NCBI GenBank assembly: GCA_024654105.1
Contig: JANLID010000329.1
Location: 1-6,323 of the forward strand
Length of the DNA stretch: 6,323 bases
Direction of reading: 5' to 3'
Source: Gallionella sp.
GTDB taxonomy: Bacteria > Pseudomonadota > Gammaproteobacteria > Burkholderiales > Gallionellaceae
Below, piece after piece: positions 1 to 5,395 of this stretch. The position numbers and the translations under genes are program-made. The notes beneath the pieces are model-generated. The model ran no database searches and had not been told where the DNA came from. It saw nothing but the letters and a program-made list of their open reading frames with translations. Numbering within the stretch: the first letter of the stretch is position 1; each line of letters starts with the position of its first letter.

Positions 1-1292
1 GCTGCCGTCACGATGGGGTTCCATGCGTCGAGATCGACGCCCGCGCTCGGCACCTGCCCGGTGGCGAGCACCACGAGGTCGGCGGCGATGACCGCATCCT
101 CATCGAGAATCAGGTCGCGGAAGCTGACCGCGCAAGCGTCGCCCTCGGCCTCCACCGAGGCAACCTTGCCCTTGGTAAAGGTCACCCCCTTGCGCTGCGC
201 ACTGCGGTAGAAATCCTCGCCCATGCCCGGCAAGCGCAAGTCGGTATACATCACCACCGTATCGACCTGCGGGTTGGCATCCTTGAAATACATCGCCTGC
301 TTGACGCTGGTGGCGCAGCAATGGCCGGAGCAGTAAGGCAGGTGCGTGCCGCTCCCGTCGCGCTGCCCGGCACACTGGATAAACACCACGCTCTGCACCG
401 CCTTGCCGTCGGCGCGTTTGATCGGGGCGCCGTTCGCAGCAAGCGCCAACGCTTCCAGCCCGGCCTGGTCGATCACATTGGGTGATTTGCCGCCGCCCAG
501 TTCGGGCAGTTTGCCGAGGTCGTATGTGCCGAACCCGGTGGCCTGGACGATCGCGCCGACCTCCTCCGTTGCCATGCCGGAGGTGCCGATCACCCGCACG
601 CTGAAACGGCCCGGCGCGCCGGAAGTCTCGGCAATGGTGGAATTGAGATGGACGCGGATGCGCGGGTGCGCCAAAACTTTTGCTGCCAGCTCAGGCAGCC
701 CCGTATCCTGCGGTTCGGCATAAGGCTGTTTGAACGGCACGCGCTTCCACAGCTTTGCCGCCCAGCCGCCGAGTTGCGCTTCCTTTTCGACAATGACTGC
801 CTCATAACCCGCCTCGGCCGTCTCCAGCGCAGCGGTCAATCCCGACATGCCGCCGCCAACCACCAGCACGCGCTTGTTCTGGGCGTGGTTGGGATTGCCT
901 TCCGGCAGTTTCATCTTCTTCACTTCGGCGCAGCCCATGCGCAGGTAATCGTCGGCCATTTCCTGGCGCACTTCGTCGTGCTGGTCACCTTCCGCCACCA
1001 CCCAGATCACGCCTTCGCGCAGGTTGGCGCGCGACATGACAGCGGCCGGAAATTGGAAGGCTTCGGTCTTGGCGCGGCGCGAACAGGCAGCGATACAAAT
1101 ATGCGTGACAGCTTCCTTTTCGATGTCATCGCGGATCATCTGCACCCCTTCCTCGTTGCACAGGAAAGCATGTTCGCGCACCAGCGCCATCTTGCCTTCC
1201 TTTTGCGCGATCCTGGAAAGTTGCGCGACATCGAGTTTGTCGCCCAGCCCGCAACCGGAGCAGATATAAGCGGCAGTTTTCATCTCACTCAT
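1..1292 (-). CDS. qmoB: QmoB, HdrA-like flavoprotein subunit of the quinone-interacting membrane-bound oxidoreductase (3' part missing)
   Basis: The reading frame stays open from the ATG at 1292-1290 to the left edge, giving 430 full codons. Family members are roughly 750 residues, so the C-terminal part lies outside. The protein opens with an HdrA-type N-terminal domain: Cys11-x2-Cys14 in ICSGCGLGDKLDV, then Cys45, Cys66 and Cys70. An FAD-binding Rossmann motif GGGMSG follows at residues 146-151, and an HdrA-type cysteine cluster at Cys307, Cys321, Cys325 and Cys326 (QCAG-QRD then CSGHCC). Qmo subunits pass electrons between APS reductase and the quinone pool at the cytoplasmic face of the membrane; in sulfur oxidisers the inferred flow is from APS reductase to quinone. 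The start overlaps the qmoA stop as ATGA, with AGAAGGA eight bases upstream (1301-1307), so translation is probably coupled. HdrA of another complex is the alternative, but the N-terminal CSGCG domain directly after a qmoA-like gene favours QmoB. Confidence 0.88.
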   Translation of the reverse strand, partial: MSEMKTAAYICSGCGLGDKLDVAQLSRIAQKEGKMALVREHAFLCNEEGVQMIRDDIEKEAVTHICIAACSRRAKTEAFQFPAAVMSRANLREGVIWVVAEGDQHDEVRQEMADDYLRMGCAEVKKMKLPEGNPNHAQNKRVLVVGGGMSGLTAALETAEAGYEAVIVEKEAQLGGWAAKLWKRVPFKQPYAEPQDTGLPELAAKVLAHPRIRVHLNSTIAETSGAPGRFSVRVIGTSGMATEEVGAIVQATGFGTYDLGKLPELGGGKSPNVIDQAGLEALALAANGAPIKRADGKAVQSVVFIQCAGQRDGSGTHLPYCSGHCCATSVKQAMYFKDANPQVDTVVMYTDLRLPGMGEDFYRSAQRKGVTFTKGKVASVEAEGDACAVSFRDLILDEDAVIAADLVVLATGQVPSAGVDLDAWNPIVTA

Positions 1293-2581
1293 GATTTTGT
1301 TCCTTCTGCTGCGGCAGTCCGGTACACCACTTGTATTGCGTGCAACGCCGCCGCCGTGGCGCTCTGCACGGAACGGTTGACGTCAAGCGGGCTGCTCGCC
1401 GCACCGGCGGCGAATTGTCCGCCGTCCGCCGTCCCTTCGAGGAAGCCGGACGAGTCGGTGATAATGTCCGCCGGCAATGCGATGCCGTTGCTTTCCGGCT
1501 CCATGCCCACCGCCAGCACCACGAGATCATGTTGCGCGGCATAGCGGTGATAGCCTTCGGTGTCCACGCCGTGCAGGATGAGGTCGCCGCTGGCTTCGTC
1601 CAGCTTGATGTTGGCGACCTTGGATTTGATGAATTTCACGGTCGGGTCCTGCTGCACCCTCAGGTAGAAATCCTCAAGGCGGTCGATGGAGCGGATGTCG
1701 ATGTAATACACTGTGGATTTCCCCTCCTCGCCATATGCCTCGCGCACATATTGCGTCTGCTTGAGTGATGCCATGCAGCAGATACGCGAACAGTGGCGCA
1801 AATGGTTCTCGTCGCGCGAGCCGGCGCACTGGATGAAGGCGATATTTTTGGCTTCCTTGCCGTCGGACGGGCGCAGCAATTTTCCGCCGGTTGGGCCATG
1901 CGGATCGGCAAGACGCTCGAATTCCAGACTGGTGACAACATTGTCGAAACGGTCATAGCCGTAAGGCTGAATTTTCGCCGCATCATAGGGACGCCAGCCG
2001 GTTGCCCAGACCACGGCGCCTACTTTCATCTCGATAATCTCGCTCTGCATGTCGAGCTCGATGGCATCATATTTACACGCAGCCTTGGCTTTCTCGCCAT
2101 CCGTCGTGCCGATGATGGAGGGGTCAAGCACATAGCGTTGCGGGTAAGCCATCGCGTGCGGCAGGTAAGCGGCACGCGTCTTGCTGAGCCCATATTCGTA
2201 GGGGTTGGGGATCTCCGCCTCGACTACCCTGGCGCATTCGCCACAGGCGGTGCAGTTGGCGTTGACATAGCGCGGGGAAATCTTCAGCGCCACCGTGTAA
2301 TCGCCGCGCTGGCCGCTCACCGAGACAACCTCGGCCTGCGTCCATACGCGCAGATCGCGGTTATTCTTGAGCCGGCGCAAGTTGATTTCCAGCCCGCAGG
2401 TGGGGTGGCACATTTTGGGGAAATAGCGGTGCAACAACGCGGTGCGCCCGCCCAGGCTGGTGTTGCGCTCGGCGAGGATGACCTGCTTGCCGCATTCAGC
2501 GGCTTCCAGCGCCGCAGTCATGCCGCTGATGCCACCGCCGACGACGAGGATGGTCTGGTTGGTCGATATTGAAGCGGTCAC
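1289..2581 (-). CDS. qmoA: QmoA, FAD and iron-sulfur subunit of the quinone-interacting oxidoreductase
   Basis: A 430-residue HdrA-like protein, close to the usual QmoA size. Features in order: FAD Rossmann motif GGGISG at 15-20; Cys58 and Cys62 in FPKMCHPTCGLE; a ferredoxin-like stretch with Cys110, Cys113 and Cys116 (CTACGEC), whose likely fourth ligand is Cys169 (ACKYDAIEL); and the HdrA-type cluster Cys252 (QCAGSRD), Cys264, Cys268 and Cys269 (HCSRICC). The C-terminal GQFAAGAASSPLDV region resembles the flavin-closing segment of the family. It should work with QmoB and a membrane subunit to deliver electrons from APS reductase to quinone. The start is GTG (2581-2579), directly after the TGA of the phosphoesterase gene and five bases behind GGAGG. 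No ATG gives a better-placed start, since the Rossmann motif begins only 14 residues in. No aprBA lies next to it on the upstream side. Confidence 0.9.
   Translation of the reverse strand: MTASISTNQTILVVGGGISGMTAALEAAECGKQVILAERNTSLGGRTALLHRYFPKMCHPTCGLEINLRRLKNNRDLRVWTQAEVVSVSGQRGDYTVALKISPRYVNANCTACGECARVVEAEIPNPYEYGLSKTRAAYLPHAMAYPQRYVLDPSIIGTTDGEKAKAACKYDAIELDMQSEIIEMKVGAVVWATGWRPYDAAKIQPYGYDRFDNVVTSLEFERLADPHGPTGGKLLRPSDGKEAKNIAFIQCAGSRDENHLRHCSRICCMASLKQTQYVREAYGEEGKSTVYYIDIRSIDRLEDFYLRVQQDPTVKFIKSKVANIKLDEASGDLILHGVDTEGYHRYAAQHDLVVLAVGMEPESNGIALPADIITDSSGFLEGTADGGQFAAGAASSPLDVNRSVQSATAAALHAIQVVYRTAAAEGTKS
1301..1307 (-). promoter_or_regulatory. Ribosome binding site for qmoB
   Basis: AGAAGGA on the minus strand, eight bases upstream of the ATG at 1292-1290 and within the 3' end of qmoA. 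It favours this ATG over the second in-frame ATG three codons later (1283-1281). Confidence 0.6.
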
Positions 2582-3136
2582 TCAAGCCTCCGATCTGAGT
2601 TGCTGCATGGTTCGAATTTCAAAAGTCATCTGCGCAAGGTCGCCGAGTATCCAGGTGGGAACAGCGTCCACACCGGGAGCATCAAGGCCGGCGACTGAGC
2701 CGGGATTGACCAGCCAACAGTGCTCGCCATCAACTCCAACCTGCCTGCCGACATGCGCAGCGTGGCTGTGTCCGTGGCAGACCAGATCATAGTCCCCGGC
2801 GCAGGCGAAAGCCTGTCCGTGATGCGGCATGTGGGTAACGAATATCCTGCGTCCACCAAGTTTGAGCATAGCTTCTTGCCCGTGGTAAGTAAACAACCCG
2901 CCCGTTTTTTCCATCATGCGGTACAGCGCTGCGACGTCACCGACGTTGTTGCCATGGACTGCATGGATAGGGAGGCCAATTTCGAGCGAGGCACGCAGTG
3001 TGTTGACGCCGATCAGATCGCCACAGTGAATGACCGCCTGTGCGCCGCAAGACTGTGCCCCCAGAATCGCCGCCGCCAGTGAATCGGAACGGTCATGGCT
3101 GTCGGAAACAATACAAATTTTCATATCGCTGGTCAT
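2582..3136 (-). CDS. YfcE/MJ0936-family metallophosphoesterase (phosphodiesterase)
   Basis: A 184-residue single-domain calcineurin-like phosphoesterase of typical length for this family. Metal-binding motifs appear in order: Asp12 and His14 in SDSHD, Asp40 in HCGD, Asn63 in HGNN, His102 in THMPHH, and His123 and His125 in GHSH, followed by NPGS at 144-147. All expected dinuclear-metal ligands are therefore present and the enzyme should be active. The family hydrolyses model phosphodiesters and the physiological substrate is generally unknown. It is cytoplasmic, with no signal peptide. The start is uncertain: ATG 3136 gives this protein, but ATG 3124 (residue 5) begins MKICIVSDSHD, which matches the usual family N-terminus. 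Neither has a clear Shine-Dalgarno. The stop directly abuts the qmoA start, so it is probably the first gene of the qmo transcript. It is rich in cysteine (six residues) for a protein of this kind. Confidence 0.85.
   Translation of the reverse strand: MTSDMKICIVSDSHDRSDSLAAAILGAQSCGAQAVIHCGDLIGVNTLRASLEIGLPIHAVHGNNVGDVAALYRMMEKTGGLFTYHGQEAMLKLGGRRIFVTHMPHHGQAFACAGDYDLVCHGHSHAAHVGRQVGVDGEHCWLVNPGSVAGLDAPGVDAVPTWILGDLAQMTFEIRTMQQLRSEA
2587..2591 (-). promoter_or_regulatory. Ribosome binding site GGAGG deciding the qmoA GTG start
   Basis: On the minus strand GGAGG lies five bases before the GTG at 2581-2579, inside the last codons of the phosphoesterase gene. It supports the non-ATG start and points to translational coupling of the two genes. 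Confidence 0.7.
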
Positions 3137-3167
3137 GTTGCGGATATTTCGTTACATTAGGCATAAT
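3137..3167 (+). promoter_or_regulatory. Possible sigma-70-like promoter for the kinase-regulator operon
   Basis: CATAAT at 3162-3167 matches a -10 box at five of six positions. TTGCGG at 3137-3142, 19 bases upstream, is a weak -35 match at a slightly long spacing. Transcription would start near 3174 and leave a leader of about 200 bases if translation starts at 3377. This is seen only by eye; no clear promoter was found for the opposite strand. Confidence 0.3.
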
Positions 3168-3180
3168 TCACGCATGAAAT
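3165..3180. repeat. Short imperfect inverted repeat in the divergent intergenic region
   Basis: AATTCA (3165-3170) and TGAAAT (3175-3180) are inverted copies matching at five of six positions around the spacer CGCA. The dyad lies just after the possible -10 box, where an operator could act. It fits neither the FNR nor the CRP consensus, and chance occurrence is quite possible. Confidence 0.25.
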
Positions 3181-3276
3181 GTCTATAACCATATCGGGTA
3201 AGTCATGGCATAGCCCTGATGGGGGTGGAGAGCAGAAAACCCATATTTGGTCATATTGGTTAGCCTTTGAAAAGAA

Positions 3277-3293
3277 GCGTCATATCTTGACGC
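3277..3293. repeat. Perfect 6-base inverted repeat GCGTCA-N5-TGACGC upstream of the kinase gene
   Basis: GCGTCA (3277-3282) and TGACGC (3288-3293) are exact inverse complements around TATCT. It could be an operator half-site pair or a small RNA hairpin in the leader. No T-run follows, so it is not a terminator. A match of this size somewhere in 200 bases is not rare, so the support is modest. Confidence 0.3.
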
Positions 3294-3376
3294 CACTTGG
3301 TTCGTTGAAATCTCGGCTTTACCCCTTTTCGCCTAACAAGATTCAGGGATATTCTTTGAGCGCTACAAATAAAAGA

Positions 3377-4594
3377 ATGAAGTTTGCAGCGGAACCAGAA
3401 CGGACTGGTTTTTTCTGGACGCGCATTCCCAATTTCACCCCCCCCACCAGGGCAGGCGGCATTGCTGCGTGTGTCGAACAGGAGTTCGCGCCACCCCGCG
3501 CAGGCAATCTCAAAACGCTGCTGAACAGATTCCTGGAAACGGCGATCAGCATGACTCACGCAGGTGCAGGCGTGATCCGGGTCACCCTGCCCGACGAACA
3601 GACTTTGCAGATCATCAGCTCCATCGGCTTGTCCGGCGAACAACTGGAAGCCGAGCGCATCGCCGAATTGGTCTGCGAGGAATGCGGCAAGGATGCATTC
3701 AGGCGCGGCCTGTGCTCCACCAATATCGAAGATTGCGAGACCAGACAAGGCGGAGAAACGCATCGGCAGTTCAGGTCGGTCATTTCGGTTCCGCTCGAAA
3801 GCCGCAATACTCCCGGCGCGCTGCTTGGCGTCTTCACCCTGTTCTTCGATACCCCGCAATCTTCCTCCGGTCACGCTACGGATACGGCGGTCACCTTTGC
3901 CGACTTGCTGGGCGCCCTCATCGAACATGTCAGATCAAACCGCGAAACCAGACGGGCCGAACTGCTGATGGAGCGCCAATCAATCGCCAACGAAATACAC
4001 GATTCGCTGGCGCAAACGCTGAACTACGCGCGGATGAATACCGCCCTGTTGACCGATGCGGTGCGCAGCAACAATGCGGCAATGGCAGCCGGTTATGCGC
4101 GTGACCTCGATGAGGCGCTGGAAATCAGCCAAAAAGCGGTGCGCGCCCTGATTACCGATTTCCGTAGCGAAATGGATCCCGCCGGCCTGTTGCACGCGCT
4201 GCAAACGCTGGTCGAACGTTTCCGCCAGCAGAACGACATCGTGCTCGATTGCGCCATCCGCGTCGCCGATCTCGACCTGCCTCTGGAACATGAAATACAA
4301 ACCTACCATATCGTGCACGAAGCGCTTTCCAACATCGCCAAGCATTCCAACGCGAGCCACGCGCGCTTGATCGTGGATCACTGCGCTGGTTATTACGTCT
4401 TCACCATCGAGGATAACGGGGCCGGCAGCGGGGAATTAACCCCGGTGGAGGGGCATTATGGAATTATCATCATGCGCGAGCGCGCACAACGCATCGGCGG
4501 CGAGATCCGGGCTGAAAGCGCCAAAGGCTTGGGAACCAGCGTACAATTGCTGTTCCCCGAACCGGAAGCAAACTGGAGAACCATGCATGACTAG
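3377..4594 (+). CDS. Soluble GAF-domain histidine kinase of the NarX/HisKA_3 class
   Basis: From ATG 3377 the protein is 405 residues; an in-frame ATG at 3179 would add 66. A GAF-like domain spans about residues 44-185 (NLKTLLNRFLETA to GALLGVFTLFF). It contains Cys100, Cys103, Cys113 and Cys120, spaced C-x2-C-x9-C-x6-C. The dimerisation/phosphoacceptor box IANEIHDSLAQ carries His208. The ATPase domain shows the N-box (HEALSNIAKHSNASHA, Asn319), the G1 motif EDNGAG (Asp346), HYGIIIMRERA and GLGTSVQL. No transmembrane segment or periplasmic sensor domain is visible, unlike E. coli NarX, so it should sense a cytoplasmic signal and phosphorylate the regulator encoded next. I chose 3377 because codon use and GC rise only after it and it is the last ATG before the GAF domain. 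TTG 3356 with AGGGA upstream is a second alternative. A run of eight C lies early in the frame. The stimulus is unknown. Confidence 0.85.
   Translation: MKFAAEPERTGFFWTRIPNFTPPTRAGGIAACVEQEFAPPRAGNLKTLLNRFLETAISMTHAGAGVIRVTLPDEQTLQIISSIGLSGEQLEAERIAELVCEECGKDAFRRGLCSTNIEDCETRQGGETHRQFRSVISVPLESRNTPGALLGVFTLFFDTPQSSSGHATDTAVTFADLLGALIEHVRSNRETRRAELLMERQSIANEIHDSLAQTLNYARMNTALLTDAVRSNNAAMAAGYARDLDEALEISQKAVRALITDFRSEMDPAGLLHALQTLVERFRQQNDIVLDCAIRVADLDLPLEHEIQTYHIVHEALSNIAKHSNASHARLIVDHCAGYYVFTIEDNGAGSGELTPVEGHYGIIIMRERAQRIGGEIRAESAKGLGTSVQLLFPEPEANWRTMHD
4575..4578 (+). promoter_or_regulatory. Ribosome binding site for the response regulator
   Basis: GGAG inside ACTGGAGAACC, eight bases before ATG 4587 and within the kinase coding end. 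It supports ATG 4587 as the start rather than the upstream in-frame ATG at 4458, which would add 43 residues read out of frame through the kinase ATPase domain. Confidence 0.6.
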
Positions 4595-5249
4595 CGAATT
4601 GAAAATCGCCTTGGTGGATGATCAAAATTTGTGCCGGCGCGGACTGCACGAACTGCTCTCCCACGGCTACGGGTTCAACGTGCTGGGCGCGGTGGGCACC
4701 ATCGAGGAATTGCGTCCCCTGCTGGACAAACAGCCCGATCTGCTGGTCCTCGACCTGCGCATGAAACCGATGGATGGTCTGGCGATGCTGGAACAACTGC
4801 GCAAAGAGGGCTGCACCATTCCTGCCGTGATGCTGACCATGAGCGATTCGGAAACGGATCTGGGAAATGCAATCCGCGCCGGCGTGCGCGGCTATCTGCT
4901 CAAGGATATGGCCCCGGAAGAAGTGGTCGATGCGATACGCCGCGTCGCCGCAGGCGAGATGGTGGTCGCACCTGCCATGACCGTCAAAATGATCTACATG
5001 TTGCGCGGCGATCAGCCCGGAGAGGAACCGAAGAATTCGCTCAAACTGCTGACCCAGCGCGAGCGCGAGATTCTGCAACTGCTGTCGCGCGGCGACAGCA
5101 ACAAGGCCATCGCGCAAACCTTGTCAATCAGCTATGACACGGTAAAGCAGCATGTGCGCCACATCCTGAACAAGCTCAATCTGTCTTCCCGCGTGAAAGC
5201 CGCCGTGCTGTTCGCCAAAGAACCTGGCAGTCCCAATAATGACCAGTAA
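4587..5249 (+). CDS. NarL/FixJ-class response regulator (receiver plus LuxR-type HTH)
   Basis: A 220-residue regulator of standard length. The receiver domain (about 5-120) has the acidic pair Asp11 and Asp12, phosphoacceptor Asp56 (LLVLDLRMKPMDG), Thr84 and Lys106 (GYLLKDM), so the phosphorylation site is intact. The segment GYLLKDMAPEEVV...AAGEMV closely resembles E. coli NarL. The C-terminal LuxR/GerE helix-turn-helix (about 152-215) reads LTQREREILQLLSRG...NKAIAQTLSIS then DTVKQHVRHILNKLNLSSRV, again NarL-like. The recognition helix has Lys187, Gln188 and Arg191 where, from memory, NarL has Lys188, Val189 and Lys192. The start ATG lies inside the kinase stop region with an 8-base overlap, so the two are translationally coupled and are a cognate pair. 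Targets are not visible; the sqr promoter immediately downstream and the divergent qmo operon are the obvious candidates by position. Confidence 0.92.
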   Translation: MTSELKIALVDDQNLCRRGLHELLSHGYGFNVLGAVGTIEELRPLLDKQPDLLVLDLRMKPMDGLAMLEQLRKEGCTIPAVMLTMSDSETDLGNAIRAGVRGYLLKDMAPEEVVDAIRRVAAGEMVVAPAMTVKMIYMLRGDQPGEEPKNSLKLLTQREREILQLLSRGDSNKAIAQTLSISYDTVKQHVRHILNKLNLSSRVKAAVLFAKEPGSPNNDQ

Positions 5250-5273
5250 CCAAAACACCACTCATATCAGTTA

Positions 5274-5293
5274 TCCACATCGCTCTATGGGGT
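5274..5293. promoter_or_regulatory. Imperfect dyad, possible regulator binding site upstream of sqr
   Basis: TCCACAT (5274-5280) and ATGGGGT (5287-5293) are inverted copies matching at five of seven positions, separated by CGCTCT. Each half also matches the NarL heptamer consensus TACYYMT at five of seven positions. The six-base spacer differs from the usual NarL 7-2-7 arrangement. It is a candidate operator only. Confidence 0.25.
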
Positions 5294-5306
5294 TATAGAC
5301 ACTGTC

Positions 5307-5322
5307 AGGCATTTTTCTGCCT
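5307..5322 (+). terminator. Small hairpin AGGCA-N6-TGCCT downstream of the response regulator
   Basis: A perfect 5-base-pair stem (5307-5311 with 5318-5322) around TTTTTC. The stem is short, and AATTA rather than a T-run follows, so at best it is a weak or attenuating terminator between the regulator and sqr. It could equally be an operator dyad. Confidence 0.2.
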
Positions 5323-5382
5323 AATTACACACCCGGATTATTATCAGGCTGAAATTCGGAAAAACGATACCGCTAAATCATT

Positions 5383-5388
5383 AGGAGG
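5383..5388 (+). promoter_or_regulatory. Strong ribosome binding site for sqr
   Basis: AGGAGG seven bases before ATG 5396, the best Shine-Dalgarno in the window. It fixes the sqr start and suggests high expression of that protein. Confidence 0.8.
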
Positions 5389-5395
5389 GGCACAC

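Larger units (their letters stand above)
3137..3376. other. Divergent intergenic/leader region between phosphoesterase and kinase genes
   Basis: About 240 bases with no supported gene. It is AT-richer than its flanks and holds a possible plus-strand promoter, short dyads at 3165-3180 and 3277-3293, and a repeated CATAT-type element. The kinase frame is open back to an ATG at 3179, but codon use there is poor (ATA, TTA and AGA appear), no ribosome binding site precedes 3179, and the encoded 66 residues resemble no domain I recognise. I read it as leader or regulatory DNA rather than coding sequence. It must serve both transcription directions. Confidence 0.55.
5250..5395. other. Intergenic region upstream of sqr
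   Basis: 146 bases with no gene, AT-richer than its surroundings. It holds a NarL-like imperfect dyad (5274-5293), a 5-base-pair hairpin (5307-5322) and the strong sqr ribosome binding site. I could not identify a convincing -35/-10 pair, so whether sqr has its own promoter or is read through from the regulator is open. Confidence 0.5.

Noticed and set aside
648..1544. Open plus-strand frame of 298 codons opposite qmoB and the end of qmoA
   Set aside because: It is antisense to two recognisable genes, has no known domain, and has low-complexity composition typical of a shadow of high-GC coding DNA.
1793..2572. Open plus-strand frame of 259 codons opposite qmoA
   Set aside because: It is antisense to a clearly conserved gene with intact motifs; no ribosome binding site or domain supports it.
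1..2581. HdrA genes of a sulfur-oxidising sHdr or methanogen-type complex
   Set aside because: The order of a CTACGEC-bearing 430-residue protein followed by one starting with ICSGCGLGD matches QmoA-QmoB; no sHdr partner genes are present.
3260..3928. Open minus-strand frame of 222 codons opposite the kinase GAF region
   Set aside because: The plus-strand frame encodes an evident GAF domain and kinase; the antisense product has no recognisable features.
4470..5117. Open minus-strand frame of 215 codons opposite the response regulator
   Set aside because: Shadow of the NarL-like gene; rich in His, Gln and Ala with no domain.
5307..5322. Strong rho-independent terminator after the response regulator
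   Set aside because: The stem is only five base pairs and no T-run follows it; it is kept only as a low-confidence hairpin.
5333..5359. CCGGATT...AATTCGG imperfect inverted repeat upstream of sqr
   Set aside because: Six of seven positions match, but with a 13-base spacer in AT-rich DNA; not distinguishable from chance.
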